12,382 nt of DNA from Dinghuibacter sp035492835. Lineage in GTDB: Bacteria > Bacteroidota > Bacteroidia > Chitinophagales > Chitinophagaceae. Shown one piece after another: positions 5,904-12,382 of this stretch. Both the position numbers and the translations under genes were made by a program. Numbering within the stretch: position 1 is the stretch's first letter; every line of letters begins with the position of its first letter. Location: NCBI RefSeq assembly GCF_035492835.1, contig NZ_DATJIY010000042.1:1-12382 (forward strand). Direction: 5' to 3'. A model generated the notes under the pieces. That model worked only from the letters and a program-made list of their open reading frames with translations, did not search any database and had not been told where the DNA came from.

Positions 5904-7603
5904 GCGGTGGCGCCCTTCTGGTGCGCCCAGAGCTCCTGGAAGGCCTCGCTCGTGGTCAGCAGGTGGGTGAAGTTCCCCTCCCCTACCACGCGCCCCGCCT
6001 TCAGGACGTATACGTAGTCGAAGCGGTGGAGCAGGTGCAGCCGGTGCATCGACGACACGACGGCCTTGCCGGCGAACGCCTCGAACAGGCGCTCGTAGAT
6101 CGCGGCTTCGGTTTTGGGGTCGACGGAGCTGGTCGGCTCGTCGAGCAGGACGACGTCGCTGTCGCGGGCGGCGAGCACGCCGCGGGCGAGCGCCAGGCGT
6201 TGTTTCTGACCGCCCGAGAGGTTGACGCCTTTTTCGCGGATGTCGGACTTCAGGCCTTCGGGCAGCTGTTGGACGACGTCGGTGAAGTGCGCGGCGGCGC
6301 ATACCTCCATGACCTCCTCATCGGTAAAGGGCAGCCCCAGCGTGATGTTGTAGGCGATGGTATTTTCGAAAATCTCCGGCTCCTGCGGAAAAAGCGTGAC
6401 CGACTCGTTGAGGGAGTCGAGGTCAAACGGCTCGTCGTCGGCGGTAAAGCGGTACCCTGACTCCGGGAGGTAAAGTCCGCGGAGGAGCGACAGCAGCGTG
6501 CTTTTGCCGCTCCCGCTTTCGCCGATCAGGGCGATCCGTTCGCCGCGGCCGATGCGGACGCTCAGGTCGTGCAGGCTTTGCGGGGCGAAACCGGTATCGT
6601 ATTTTTTGCGGTGCGTGAAAAAGAGCCCGCTCAGCTGCAATACCTTCCAGTTGTCCGGTAACGGCGCCGGCTCCTCGGCGCGGTGGGATTCCTCGTACGC
6701 GCGCGGGATGCTGCCGGCGTTCTCCACGTTGGTGTGGTATTGGACCAGGTCGGTGTAGAGCCAGGCGACGTTCTGGAATACGCTGGTGAACTGGGTGACG
6801 TACCCGATCAGCGTAACCAGGCCGCCGATCTCGAAGACGACGCCGGGCGACCAGTGCTGGTATATATATCCCGCGACCACCACCGAATAGATGACCGTAA
6901 TCATCATGTCCGTCGTAAACCACTTCCACTCGTTGATCACCGCGCTCCGCCGGAACGGCTTGTATATCTGGCGGACGCGGCCGAGGAGGCCGCGCTCCAT
7001 GCTTTTTTCCAGCCGCAGCGTGATGACCGTCATGATGTTGGACAGCGTATCGAAGAGCGTGGCGCTGACCACGTGCTCCTTCTCGTTGACTTCTTCCAGT
7101 GCCTCCACATAGGGCCTGTCAAAACCGATGATCGCCGTGACCGTAACCACCCCCAGCACCACCGCGATCGACCCGAACAGCGGCGAAAAGATCACGATCG
7201 CGCACACCGAAAAAACGCACTTGCAAATGGCTTCGATAAAGATAAAGCCGCGGTCGTAGAACTCCCGGAGCGCCTCGTACGCCTTCCGCACCCGGTTGAT
7301 CGTCGCCCCGCTGTGGTGGTCCTGGTGCCACTTCGCCGGAAGGTGCATGACCTGGTGATAGCGCTCCTGCAGGAAATTCCGGCTCATCCGGAACGCCAGG
7401 CTCCGCTCCATCACCCGCGCCGGCCCGTGGAAACACCACTGGCAGAACTTGATCGAAATATACCCCGCCACAAACAGCGCCGTCCACTTGAACACGTGCG
7501 CGCTGTCGTTCTGGAGCTTATGGACGAACCACCCAAACAGCAGCGGGCTCAGCGCAAAGATCGCGTTCGCGCAAAAGAACATCCCGTAGATCGTCAGAAA
7601 CAA
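5900..7603 (-). CDS. ABC half-transporter: membrane domain fused to ATPase domain
   Basis: Exporter-type ABC protein, at least 567 residues. Residues 1-300 form the membrane domain with hydrophobic helices near 3-30, 40-57, 120-138, 142-160, 231-248 and 255-275. The ATPase domain follows (about 320-560): Walker A GESGSGKST (361-369), Q-loop Q407, signature LSGGQ (462-466), Walker B VVLLDEP (484-490) and switch His520. All ATPase motifs are intact, so it should work as a dimer. The substrate cannot be read from the sequence. The start is uncertain: the TTG at 7603 is the first recognised start codon, but the frame is open to 7684, and the upstream stretch NPYISLLRTAWKYTRKEKR looks like true coding sequence. 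No ATG, GTG or TTG precedes it in frame. The stop overlaps the convergent DUF1398 gene. Confidence 0.9.
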   Translation of the reverse strand: MFLTIYGMFFCANAIFALSPLLFGWFVHKLQNDSAHVFKWTALFVAGYISIKFCQWCFHGPARVMERSLAFRMSRNFLQERYHQVMHLPAKWHQDHHSGATINRVRKAYEALREFYDRGFIFIEAICKCVFSVCAIVIFSPLFGSIAVVLGVVTVTAIIGFDRPYVEALEEVNEKEHVVSATLFDTLSNIMTVITLRLEKSMERGLLGRVRQIYKPFRRSAVINEWKWFTTDMMITVIYSVVVAGYIYQHWSPGVVFEIGGLVTLIGYVTQFTSVFQNVAWLYTDLVQYHTNVENAGSIPRAYEESHRAEEPAPLPDNWKVLQLSGLFFTHRKKYDTGFAPQSLHDLSVRIGRGERIALIGESGSGKSTLLSLLRGLYLPESGYRFTADDEPFDLDSLNESVTLFPQEPEIFENTIAYNITLGLPFTDEEVMEVCAAAHFTDVVQQLPEGLKSDIREKGVNLSGGQKQRLALARGVLAARDSDVVLLDEPTSSVDPKTEAAIYERLFEAFAGKAVVSSMHRLHLLHRFDYVYVLKAGRVVGEGNFTHLLTTSEAFQELWAHQKGATA

Positions 7604-7705
7604 TCGTTTCTCTTTCCGGGTGTACTTCCAGGCGGTGCGGAGGAGGGAAATGTAGGGGTTGCTCAGATGAAGCTTTTCACAAAACTATGTATTATTTTCA
7701 GGCCC

Positions 7706-9130
7706 ATGAAACACCTACTCGCCTGCTTACTGTGGCTGCCTGTGTTTTCTTTTGCCCAGGACGCGAACTATTGGTCCGACAGCTACGGCCCCGGCGGTTT
7801 TTTCGCCCCGGGCGCGGTCATCGCCAACAACCGGGACAGCGGCGTGCTGTTTGTCAACCCCGCCCTCCTGGCCTACACCCGGAAAAGCAGCGCGTCCATT
7901 TCCGGGAACCTCTACCAGTATGAATCGATCCGCGTCCGTAACGGCGTGGGAACCGGCCTGGACCTGACCTCCCGTAACGGGAGCGTGATCCCCGAAGCGG
8001 GCGCGGGGATTTTTGCCTTCCGCCGTTGGGTCGTGGGGTATGCGCTGACCCGGAACCCTGTTTCGGTCTATTCGGTCACCCAGCGGCGGGACGCGCACAC
8101 GGACGTCCTGGACAACAGCTACAGCCCCGGCGCGGAGAACTATGTCGGCCAGTACGCTGCTCAAAATGACATCACCGAAACGTCGGGTGTCGTCAGCCTG
8201 GGTTTCAAGGCCGCCCGCGGCCTGGCGCTCGGCGTGACCGCCGAAGGACAGGTCCGCAGCCAGGACTTCAGCACCAATTTCAGTTCGCGGGCGTTGTACA
8301 ACGTAACGGGGACGGATACCCTTTTCCCGCCCATCGCCAGCGCCGTCGAGACCTATGAGGCTCGTTATACGCACATCGGTCTCCGGCTCCGGTTCGGATT
8401 GGCGTACGACGCCGGGCGTCATCACCTGGGCGTGCTGGTCGCCACCCCGCTGCTCCACCTCTTTGGCCGCGCGACACTCTATGCCGACGAGGAGGTCAAC
8501 GACATCTTACTGGGCGGCGTACCCATCAACCTGCTGGCCAACGCCCGACAGACCGGGCTGCCCGCGCGTTGGAAGACGCCGGCGTCGTTCTCCGCGGGGT
8601 ACGCCTACGACTATGGCGGCGGGGGCCAGGTGTATGTCGCGGTGTCGTATTTTACGCGGATCGGCGACTACAACGTCGTCACGCCGCGGAACGACTACTT
8701 TATCCGTCCCGATACCGGCAGCAACAATGCTTCCACGTCGGCGTTGCTGAAATTCAAATCCGCCGGCCGCCAGGTGTTCAATGTAGGCGCGGGGTGCAGC
8801 TTTCCGCTCGTACGCTCCTGGCTGGGGTATGCGTCATTCAGGACCGACTTCACCTCCGCCGCCCGCAACCTTTACCGCGACGACGACGGTTATGTGGCCA
8901 ACACCACCGCCTGGAACCAATACCACCTGGAGCTCGGCGTCAACCTGAAGCGGCCGAAGTACAACTTCCGGCCGGGGATCGCGCTATCGTACGGGGCGAC
9001 GTCGTCGTACCGGCAGCCCTTCAATTTCGACGACCCGAACGAATCCAACCTCCTGACCGGGAACCCCCACCAGACGCGGGCCGGCCGGTTTTCAGCGGGG
9101 TTGCTGCTTGCGTATATACACAACCTTTAG
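7706..9130 (+). CDS. Outer-membrane beta-barrel protein, possibly OMPP1/FadL-like
   Basis: 474-residue protein with a clear Sec signal peptide (residues 1-17, MKHLLACLLWLPVFSFA, cleavage before Q18). The mature protein is rich in alternating aromatic and polar residues, Gly and Asn, as in beta barrels. It includes the motif GVLFVNPALLAYT soon after the N-terminus, which recalls the NPAGL region of FadL-type hydrophobic-compound transporters. It ends in a strand-like segment, AGRFSAGLLLAYIHNL. An in-frame ATG at 7667 would add 13 residues, but 7706 gives a conventional signal peptide. It diverges from the ABC transporter gene, which could suggest a shared export or uptake path; this is speculative. 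The stop overlaps that of the convergent methyltransferase gene by 4 bases. Confidence 0.72.
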   Translation: MKHLLACLLWLPVFSFAQDANYWSDSYGPGGFFAPGAVIANNRDSGVLFVNPALLAYTRKSSASISGNLYQYESIRVRNGVGTGLDLTSRNGSVIPEAGAGIFAFRRWVVGYALTRNPVSVYSVTQRRDAHTDVLDNSYSPGAENYVGQYAAQNDITETSGVVSLGFKAARGLALGVTAEGQVRSQDFSTNFSSRALYNVTGTDTLFPPIASAVETYEARYTHIGLRLRFGLAYDAGRHHLGVLVATPLLHLFGRATLYADEEVNDILLGGVPINLLANARQTGLPARWKTPASFSAGYAYDYGGGGQVYVAVSYFTRIGDYNVVTPRNDYFIRPDTGSNNASTSALLKFKSAGRQVFNVGAGCSFPLVRSWLGYASFRTDFTSAARNLYRDDDGYVANTTAWNQYHLELGVNLKRPKYNFRPGIALSYGATSSYRQPFNFDDPNESNLLTGNPHQTRAGRFSAGLLLAYIHNL

Positions 9131-9615
9131 CGGGCGCTTGCGGCGTACATGCTCACCTTGCCATAAACGGACGGCCGGTCGCCGAGCCTCCGGACGTCCG
9201 TCAGCCCGATGCCTTTCAGCATCGCTTCCAGGTGCGCCCAGTCCGCCGGATAGGGCACATAGGGGTTGGCCAGCATCGTGTCGTATTCGACGATGATGAG
9301 CTGCCTGGCGTTCAGGCGCTTCAGCAACGCGGCTTTGTTCCGTACGAAGTGCAGGGAATTGGCCATGAGGACCCCGTCGAGGCTTTGCGGCGGTTCTGAG
9401 GTAAAATCCTGTTGCTGGAACCGTATCTCCACCGCCGGGTTCGGTGACTCTATCGGTTTTTGCGGCGCCGCGTCGATGGCGTCGATCGTGCTGCCGTCGG
9501 CGAGCAGAGTCGCCAGGGCCCGGGTGAAAAGGCCGCTCCCGCAGCCGAGGTCCGCCCAGTGGGCGCCGGTGGGTGCGGCGGGTTTGATGAGGTTAAGCGC
9601 GTCTCTGAAAAGCAT
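9127..9615 (-). CDS. Class I SAM-dependent methyltransferase
   Basis: 162-residue Rossmann-fold methyltransferase. Motif I WADLGCGSG (20-28) binds S-adenosylmethionine. The acidic residue at the end of strand 2 is D48 in the DAIDAAP stretch, followed by QQQDFTS (67-73, with D70) and LDGVLMANSLHFV (79-91), corresponding to the later strands of the fold. It is short for the superfamily, with only about 19 residues before motif I and a compact C-terminus, but no motif is missing. Substrate unknown. ATG at 9615 is the first in the frame and gives a typical N-terminus. It diverges from an Lrp-type regulator 140 bases away, which may control it. It overlaps the beta-barrel gene at the stop codons. 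Confidence 0.85.
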   Translation of the reverse strand: MLFRDALNLIKPAAPTGAHWADLGCGSGLFTRALATLLADGSTIDAIDAAPQKPIESPNPAVEIRFQQQDFTSEPPQSLDGVLMANSLHFVRNKAALLKRLNARQLIIVEYDTMLANPYVPYPADWAHLEAMLKGIGLTDVRRLGDRPSVYGKVSMYAASAR

Positions 9616-9690
9616 TAATACAATTTCGACTTTCTTTTATTGGGACTTTGAGTTCAAGCAATAATTAAGGTAAATATATGGCGGTCCTAA

Positions 9691-9708
9691 GATACGCTTG
9701 AAAGTATC
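9691..9708. promoter_or_regulatory. Short inverted repeat in the methyltransferase/lrp divergent region
   Basis: GATAC and GTATC flank an 8-base centre, followed by an AT-rich stretch (about 9721-9738) containing TTAATTAA. Lrp-type regulators often bind AT-rich inverted repeats in their own promoter, so this is a candidate autoregulatory region. Confidence 0.25.
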
Positions 9709-9738
9709 GCTTATGGCTGAATAAAATTAATTAATGAA

Positions 9739-9746
9739 TACATTTG
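9739..9746 (+). promoter_or_regulatory. Candidate -7 element of the Lrp-family gene
   Basis: TACATTTG, identical to the nuclease -7 element, lies 9 bases before the ATG at 9756. No clear TTTG is found at the -33 position, so regulation by an activator is possible. Confidence 0.4.
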
Positions 9747-9755
9747 ACAAAAACA

Positions 9756-10205
9756 ATGATCGACGCTTTCGATGGCAAAATATTGAGACTGCTTTCTCAA
9801 AACGCCCGTATAACGGGGGCGGACATCGCCCGGAAGGTGAACCTCTCCCTGCCCGCGGTCACCGAAAGGCTCCGCAAGCTCGGCCGGTCCGGCATCATAG
9901 ACCATTTTACGGTCAAGTTGAACAGGGAAAAGCTCTCCCTGCACATCCTGGCGTTTATCTCGGTATGGATCGACCACACCAAAAACGCGAGCGTAAAGGA
10001 GCACCTCATCGCCCTGAACGAGGTGCTCGAGTGCCACCACGTAGCCGGTGACAGCGACCTGCTGCTCAAAGTCCTCGTCAAGGACACCGCCGCCCTGGAA
10101 GACCTGCTGGTCCACAAGATCAAAGCCGTAAAGGCGATCACCCGCACGAGCACGACGATCATCCTCAGCACCTATAAAGAAGAGATAAACCCCAGAACCT
10201 TTTGA
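9756..10205 (+). CDS. Lrp/AsnC-family transcriptional regulator
   Basis: 149-residue feast/famine regulator. The N-terminal HTH covers about residues 4-50, with FDGKILRLLSQNARITGADI, then ARKVNLSLPAVTERLRKLGR and GIID. The C-terminal RAM (ligand-binding and oligomerisation) domain covers about 62-140, with the typical VAGDSDLLLKVLVKD (96-110). Length is normal for the family (about 150-165). A TTG at 9744 is in frame, but it lies inside the -7 element, and the MIDAFDGKIL start is typical, so ATG 9756 is preferred. Probably controls amino-acid-related or neighbouring genes, including itself. The next gene starts 1 base after the stop (ATG at 10207), which indicates an operon and likely translational coupling. 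Confidence 0.9.
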   Translation: MIDAFDGKILRLLSQNARITGADIARKVNLSLPAVTERLRKLGRSGIIDHFTVKLNREKLSLHILAFISVWIDHTKNASVKEHLIALNEVLECHHVAGDSDLLLKVLVKDTAALEDLLVHKIKAVKAITRTSTTIILSTYKEEINPRTF

Positions 10206-10206
10206 T

Positions 10207-10617
10207 ATGGAAACAGACGCACTCTCCCGTATGGTCGGGCAATTTGAAAATGGCACCCTGCCCAAGGTCCGTTGGACCCACACGGCGCACATCCTGATGG
10301 CGCTGTGGTATTGCACGCAGTACCCGCTGCCCGTGGCGGTGCAGAAGATCAGGAAGGGTATCTGTGACTACAACGTCAGCGTGGGTGGACAGAATACCGA
10401 CGCCTCCGGCTATCATGAGACCATCACGCTGTTCTTTACCCAGCAGATAACCCATTTCCTGATCACGAGCGGCGTCACGATGCTGACGGACGAGGTGATC
10501 GCGGAGGTCCAGCGGCAGCCGTTCGCTTCGAGAGAGTTTATCCATGCGTTTTACAGCACCGAACGCCTGATGAGCAGGGAGGCGCGGCGGCGGTGGGTGG
10601 GACCTGATCGGTTCTGA
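10207..10617 (+). CDS. Conserved hypothetical protein with His-rich motifs, coupled to Lrp regulator
   Basis: 136-residue soluble protein I cannot assign to a named family with confidence. It is predicted to be mostly helical. Notable features are WTHTAHILMALWY (23-35, His25 and His28) and a GYHETIT motif (68-74, His70 and Glu71) preceded by GGQNTDAS. Spaced His/Glu residues of this kind could bind a metal or a substrate, but no catalytic site is certain. It has no signal peptide. It starts 1 base after the Lrp-family gene and must share its transcript. This suggests that it either modulates the regulator or is the effector of the same response. Confidence 0.75.
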   Translation: METDALSRMVGQFENGTLPKVRWTHTAHILMALWYCTQYPLPVAVQKIRKGICDYNVSVGGQNTDASGYHETITLFFTQQITHFLITSGVTMLTDEVIAEVQRQPFASREFIHAFYSTERLMSREARRRWVGPDRF

Positions 10618-10665
10618 CGCGAATGTCTTACCTTAGCCGGCAATTTATTAACCGTTTTTTTTCGT

Positions 10666-11466
10666 ATGAAGTCGATCTCACTCTATGTATTGTTGCTCCT
10701 GGCCGGGGTCGGTCAGGCGCTGGCGCAGCGGCCACAGGTACCCATCTTGTGCTACCACAACATCAAGGACGTCACCGGGAAGGCCAGCCCGGACTATACC
10801 ATCAGCCCCGCCGCGTTCAAGGCGCAGATCAAGATGCTCCACGACAACGGGTACCATTCGATCCTGCCCGACCAGCTCTATGACTACCTGACCAAGGGTA
10901 AGCCGCTACCGCCCAAACCCGTAATGCTGACGTTCGACGACTCCCACCTGGAGCACTATACGCTGGCGATGCCCGAGCTGGAGAAATACGGGTACAAGGG
11001 CGTCTTCTTTATCATGACCATTCCCCTGAACAAACCCCGGTACATGACTAAGGATAACGTCAAGGCGATCGCCGACCGCGGTCATATCATCGGCATCCAT
11101 ACCTGGGACCACCAGAACGTAAAGAAGCTGGCCGCCGGCAATCCCGTCGTGCTGAAGCTGGTAAACACCAAGAAATACACGACCGCCGATACGCAGCTGG
11201 CCGAAGCCTGGAACCTGGAGCTGACCAAGCCCAAGGCGGAATTGGAGCAGATCACCGGTCGCAAGATCGATTATTTCGCCTACCCCTTCGGCGTCTGGAA
11301 CTACCCCGCCGTGGACCAGCTGAAAAAAGGGGGCGTAAAGGCCGCCTTCCAGCTGGGCGACAAGATCGGCGACCAGGCGCCGCTCTACACCATCCGCCGG
11401 ATACTCGCCGAGGGGAATTGGTCGCCGGCGACGCTGGAGCACATGATGCAGATTTCGTTTAAATAG
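10666..11466 (+). CDS. Secreted polysaccharide deacetylase (NodB/CE4 family)
   Basis: 266-residue protein with a Sec signal peptide (1-20, ending GVGQALA before Q21), so periplasmic or exported. CE4 enzymes remove acetyl groups from N-acetylglucosamine-containing polymers using a divalent metal. Motif 1 is TFDD (89-92; D91 as base, D92 as metal ligand), here followed by SH instead of the common G. Motif 2 is HTWDH (145-149, metal ligands H145 and H149). Motif 3 is FAYPFG (204-209). A helical insert of about 45 residues separates motifs 2 and 3 (about 152-198). The metal triad is complete, so activity is likely; the substrate is not evident. It is transcribed away from the hypothetical gene after a 48-base gap with an imperfect TAnnTTTG-like TACCTTAG (10629-10636), and ends at a strong terminator. 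Confidence 0.9.
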   Translation: MKSISLYVLLLLAGVGQALAQRPQVPILCYHNIKDVTGKASPDYTISPAAFKAQIKMLHDNGYHSILPDQLYDYLTKGKPLPPKPVMLTFDDSHLEHYTLAMPELEKYGYKGVFFIMTIPLNKPRYMTKDNVKAIADRGHIIGIHTWDHQNVKKLAAGNPVVLKLVNTKKYTTADTQLAEAWNLELTKPKAELEQITGRKIDYFAYPFGVWNYPAVDQLKKGGVKAAFQLGDKIGDQAPLYTIRRILAEGNWSPATLEHMMQISFK

Positions 11467-11488
11467 ATTTCTTACACGGACTAAAACG

Positions 11489-11515
11489 AAAGCCCGGCTC
11501 CACGGCCGGGCTTTT
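11489..11515. terminator. Bidirectional intrinsic terminator between convergent genes
   Basis: A 10-bp perfect stem (AAAGCCCGGC / GCCGGGCTTT) with the loop TCCACG, followed by a T run on the plus strand. The A-rich left flank (CTAAAACGAAA) gives a T-rich tail on the minus strand too. It can serve both the deacetylase and the lipoprotein gene. Confidence 0.88.
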
Positions 11516-11538
11516 GCATATTGACAATTCAATAAGCC

Positions 11539-12015
11539 TTAGGGCTCGGCGATGTACGTTACGTTAAACTGCCCGTTGGTGACAACGAGGGAGTCGTTCG
11601 GGTTGAAATCGCTCAAGAGGACGCCGGTGAAGGTGCCGGTGACCTTGGTGTTGTTCTTGTCCCAGCCGTTGATGGTAACGGTGCCGTGGCCGGTGGTCTG
11701 GTCACCGGTGTAGGAAATGTTGCCTTTGGTGTCGTAGTAGTACACGGTCTGGCCGCTGGTGAAGCTAACGGCGGAGCCCAGGGTCACATTACTGGACAGG
11801 TCGAGCTCCAGGACGGTGGTGTCCCCGTTGCCGATCGTGTAGCCGACCATGGCGAACAGGCCTTGGGACTGCGAATAAAAGGCTTGGCTTTGGGCGGAGG
11901 AAAAGGTTTTTCCGCTAAGGTTGGCTGAAACCGCGGCGCTGGAGCCGCTACTGCTTTTTTTACAGGCTGTCGTGAGCAGGGCAAGGAAAACGCTTGCGTA
12001 AACAAGTTTCTTCAT
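11539..12015 (-). CDS. Small secreted lipoprotein of unknown function
   Basis: 158 residues with a lipoprotein signal peptide: KK at the start, a hydrophobic core and the lipobox LLTTAC with the acylated Cys18, followed by KKSSSG and a Ser-rich linker. The mature part is rich in Ser, Thr, Gly, Asn and Tyr and looks all-beta, with repeated short strands (TTVLELDLSS, GTVTINGW, VTGTFTGVLL). This composition resembles DUF6252-type surface or periplasmic lipoproteins of Bacteroidota, but I cannot assign the family firmly. No catalytic motif is visible. It has its own promoter and shares the terminator with the deacetylase. It diverges from the DUF1223 gene. Confidence 0.8.
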   Translation of the reverse strand: MKKLVYASVFLALLTTACKKSSSGSSAAVSANLSGKTFSSAQSQAFYSQSQGLFAMVGYTIGNGDTTVLELDLSSNVTLGSAVSFTSGQTVYYYDTKGNISYTGDQTTGHGTVTINGWDKNNTKVTGTFTGVLLSDFNPNDSLVVTNGQFNVTYIAEP

Positions 12016-12035
12016 GGGTACATTGGTTTGAACGC

Positions 12036-12067
12036 CAATATTATATAAAAATTATTCGCTATCCAAA
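12036..12067 (-). promoter_or_regulatory. Candidate promoter of the lipoprotein gene
   Basis: On the minus strand, TTTG (12067-12064), a 20-base AT-rich spacer and TAATATTG (12043-12036) match the Bacteroidota consensus at all but one fixed position. The leader before the ATG at 12015 would be about 15 bases. Confidence 0.45.
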
Positions 12068-12148
12068 TTTTTGGTGGAATTCAACGAATTGGGCGTTTTC
12101 GTCAACGATGAACTACGTCAAAATGCACCCGCAAGCCCGAAGGCGTCG

Positions 12149-12156
12149 TACTTTTG
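12149..12156 (+). promoter_or_regulatory. Candidate -7 element of the DUF1223 gene
   Basis: TACTTTTG matches TAnnTTTG exactly and ends 4 bases before the ATG at 12161, the same distance as at the nuclease gene. The -33 box is not clear. Confidence 0.4.
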
Positions 12157-12160
12157 GTAC

Positions 12161-12382
12161 ATGAAATGGACCATTCTACTGACACTCGCCACGCTGGCGG
12201 CCTTTTGCCGCCCTAAACCCGATCCGGGGTTTGCGGTGGTAGAGTTGTTCACCTCCGAAGGGTGCTCGAGCTGTCCGCCGGCGGACGTGGTGCTGGCGGG
12301 TCTTGACAAGGAATATCCGGGCCAGGTGCTGGTCATGGGTTACCACGTGACGTATTGGGACCGGCAGGGATGGAAGGACCGT
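12161..12382 (+). CDS. DUF1223 thioredoxin-like secreted protein, partial at right edge
   Basis: First 74 residues of a DUF1223 family protein. A hydrophobic N-terminal signal (about 1-16) is followed by the family hallmark VVELFTSEGCSSCPPAD (26-42), with C35 and C38 forming a CxxC-like redox pair in a thioredoxin-like fold. The later segment GYHVTYWDRQGWKD is also typical. Members are usually exported and about 200-270 residues long, so most of the gene is beyond the window. The cysteine in the signal (LAAFC) does not fit a good lipobox, so a lipid anchor is unlikely. Function is not established; a redox or thiol role is inferred from the fold. It diverges from the lipoprotein gene. Confidence 0.9.
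   Translation, partial: MKWTILLTLATLAAFCRPKPDPGFAVVELFTSEGCSSCPPADVVLAGLDKEYPGQVLVMGYHVTYWDRQGWKDR

Noticed and set aside
6683..7666. Long open plus-strand frame leading into the beta-barrel gene, giving an apparent 815-residue protein
   Set aside because: It lies opposite the ABC transporter gene, is rich in Arg/His/Asp as expected for an antisense frame of GC-rich coding DNA, and a normal signal peptide starts only at 7706.
9678..9701. Seven-residue ORF (MAVLRYA) upstream of the Lrp gene as a leader peptide
   Set aside because: It would lie upstream of the candidate -7 element of the Lrp gene, has no regulatory codon run and no attenuator hairpin follows.
12074..12091. AATTC/GAATT inverted repeat between the lipoprotein and DUF1223 genes
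   Set aside because: Only 5-bp arms in AT-rich DNA; expected by chance and not aligned with either candidate promoter.

Overview
The window looks like chromosome from a GC-rich member of the Bacteroidota, most likely Chitinophagaceae or a close relative. This rests on the gene families present, on -7 elements of the form TAnnTTTG typical of the Bacteroidota housekeeping sigma factor, on the lack of Shine-Dalgarno sites, and on lipoprotein and beta-barrel protein types. The genus is inferred, not shown.

Layout. 1-2252: a fucose-type sugar:H+ symporter (minus strand, running off the left edge) diverges from an AraC regulator, with an inverted repeat between them. 2228-3292: an MscS-type mechanosensitive channel, overlapping the AraC gene tail to tail. 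3300-4690: an AT-rich islet with its own full promoter, an Rpn/PD-(D/E)XK nuclease gene, a 62-residue ORF that is a second, diverged copy of the nuclease's C-terminal tail, and a clear intrinsic terminator. 4644-5903: an 18-bp near-palindromic operator, a second AraC regulator and a DUF1398 protein. 5900-9615: an ABC half-transporter (minus), an outer-membrane beta-barrel protein (plus) and a small SAM methyltransferase (minus). 9756-10617: an Lrp/AsnC regulator with a tightly coupled gene of unknown function. 10666-12382: a secreted polysaccharide deacetylase, a bidirectional terminator, a small lipoprotein (minus) and the start of a DUF1223 thioredoxin-like protein (plus, running off the right edge).

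Most of the window is compact housekeeping or accessory chromosome with genes in alternating orientation; three convergent pairs overlap at their stop codons. The most interesting part is the islet. The internal Met240 of the nuclease and the start of the 62-residue ORF lie in nearly identical 17-nt contexts. This resembles a nuclease with an intragenic short form plus a separate copy of that short form, a possible toxin/inhibitor or phage-defence arrangement related to the Rpn family. The second signal spans the window: several genes have a TAnnTTTG-like promoter element so close to the start codon that the mRNA should be leaderless or nearly so.

No gene-free stretch exceeds about 155 bases. 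No tRNA, rRNA, CRISPR array or insertion-sequence ends were seen.
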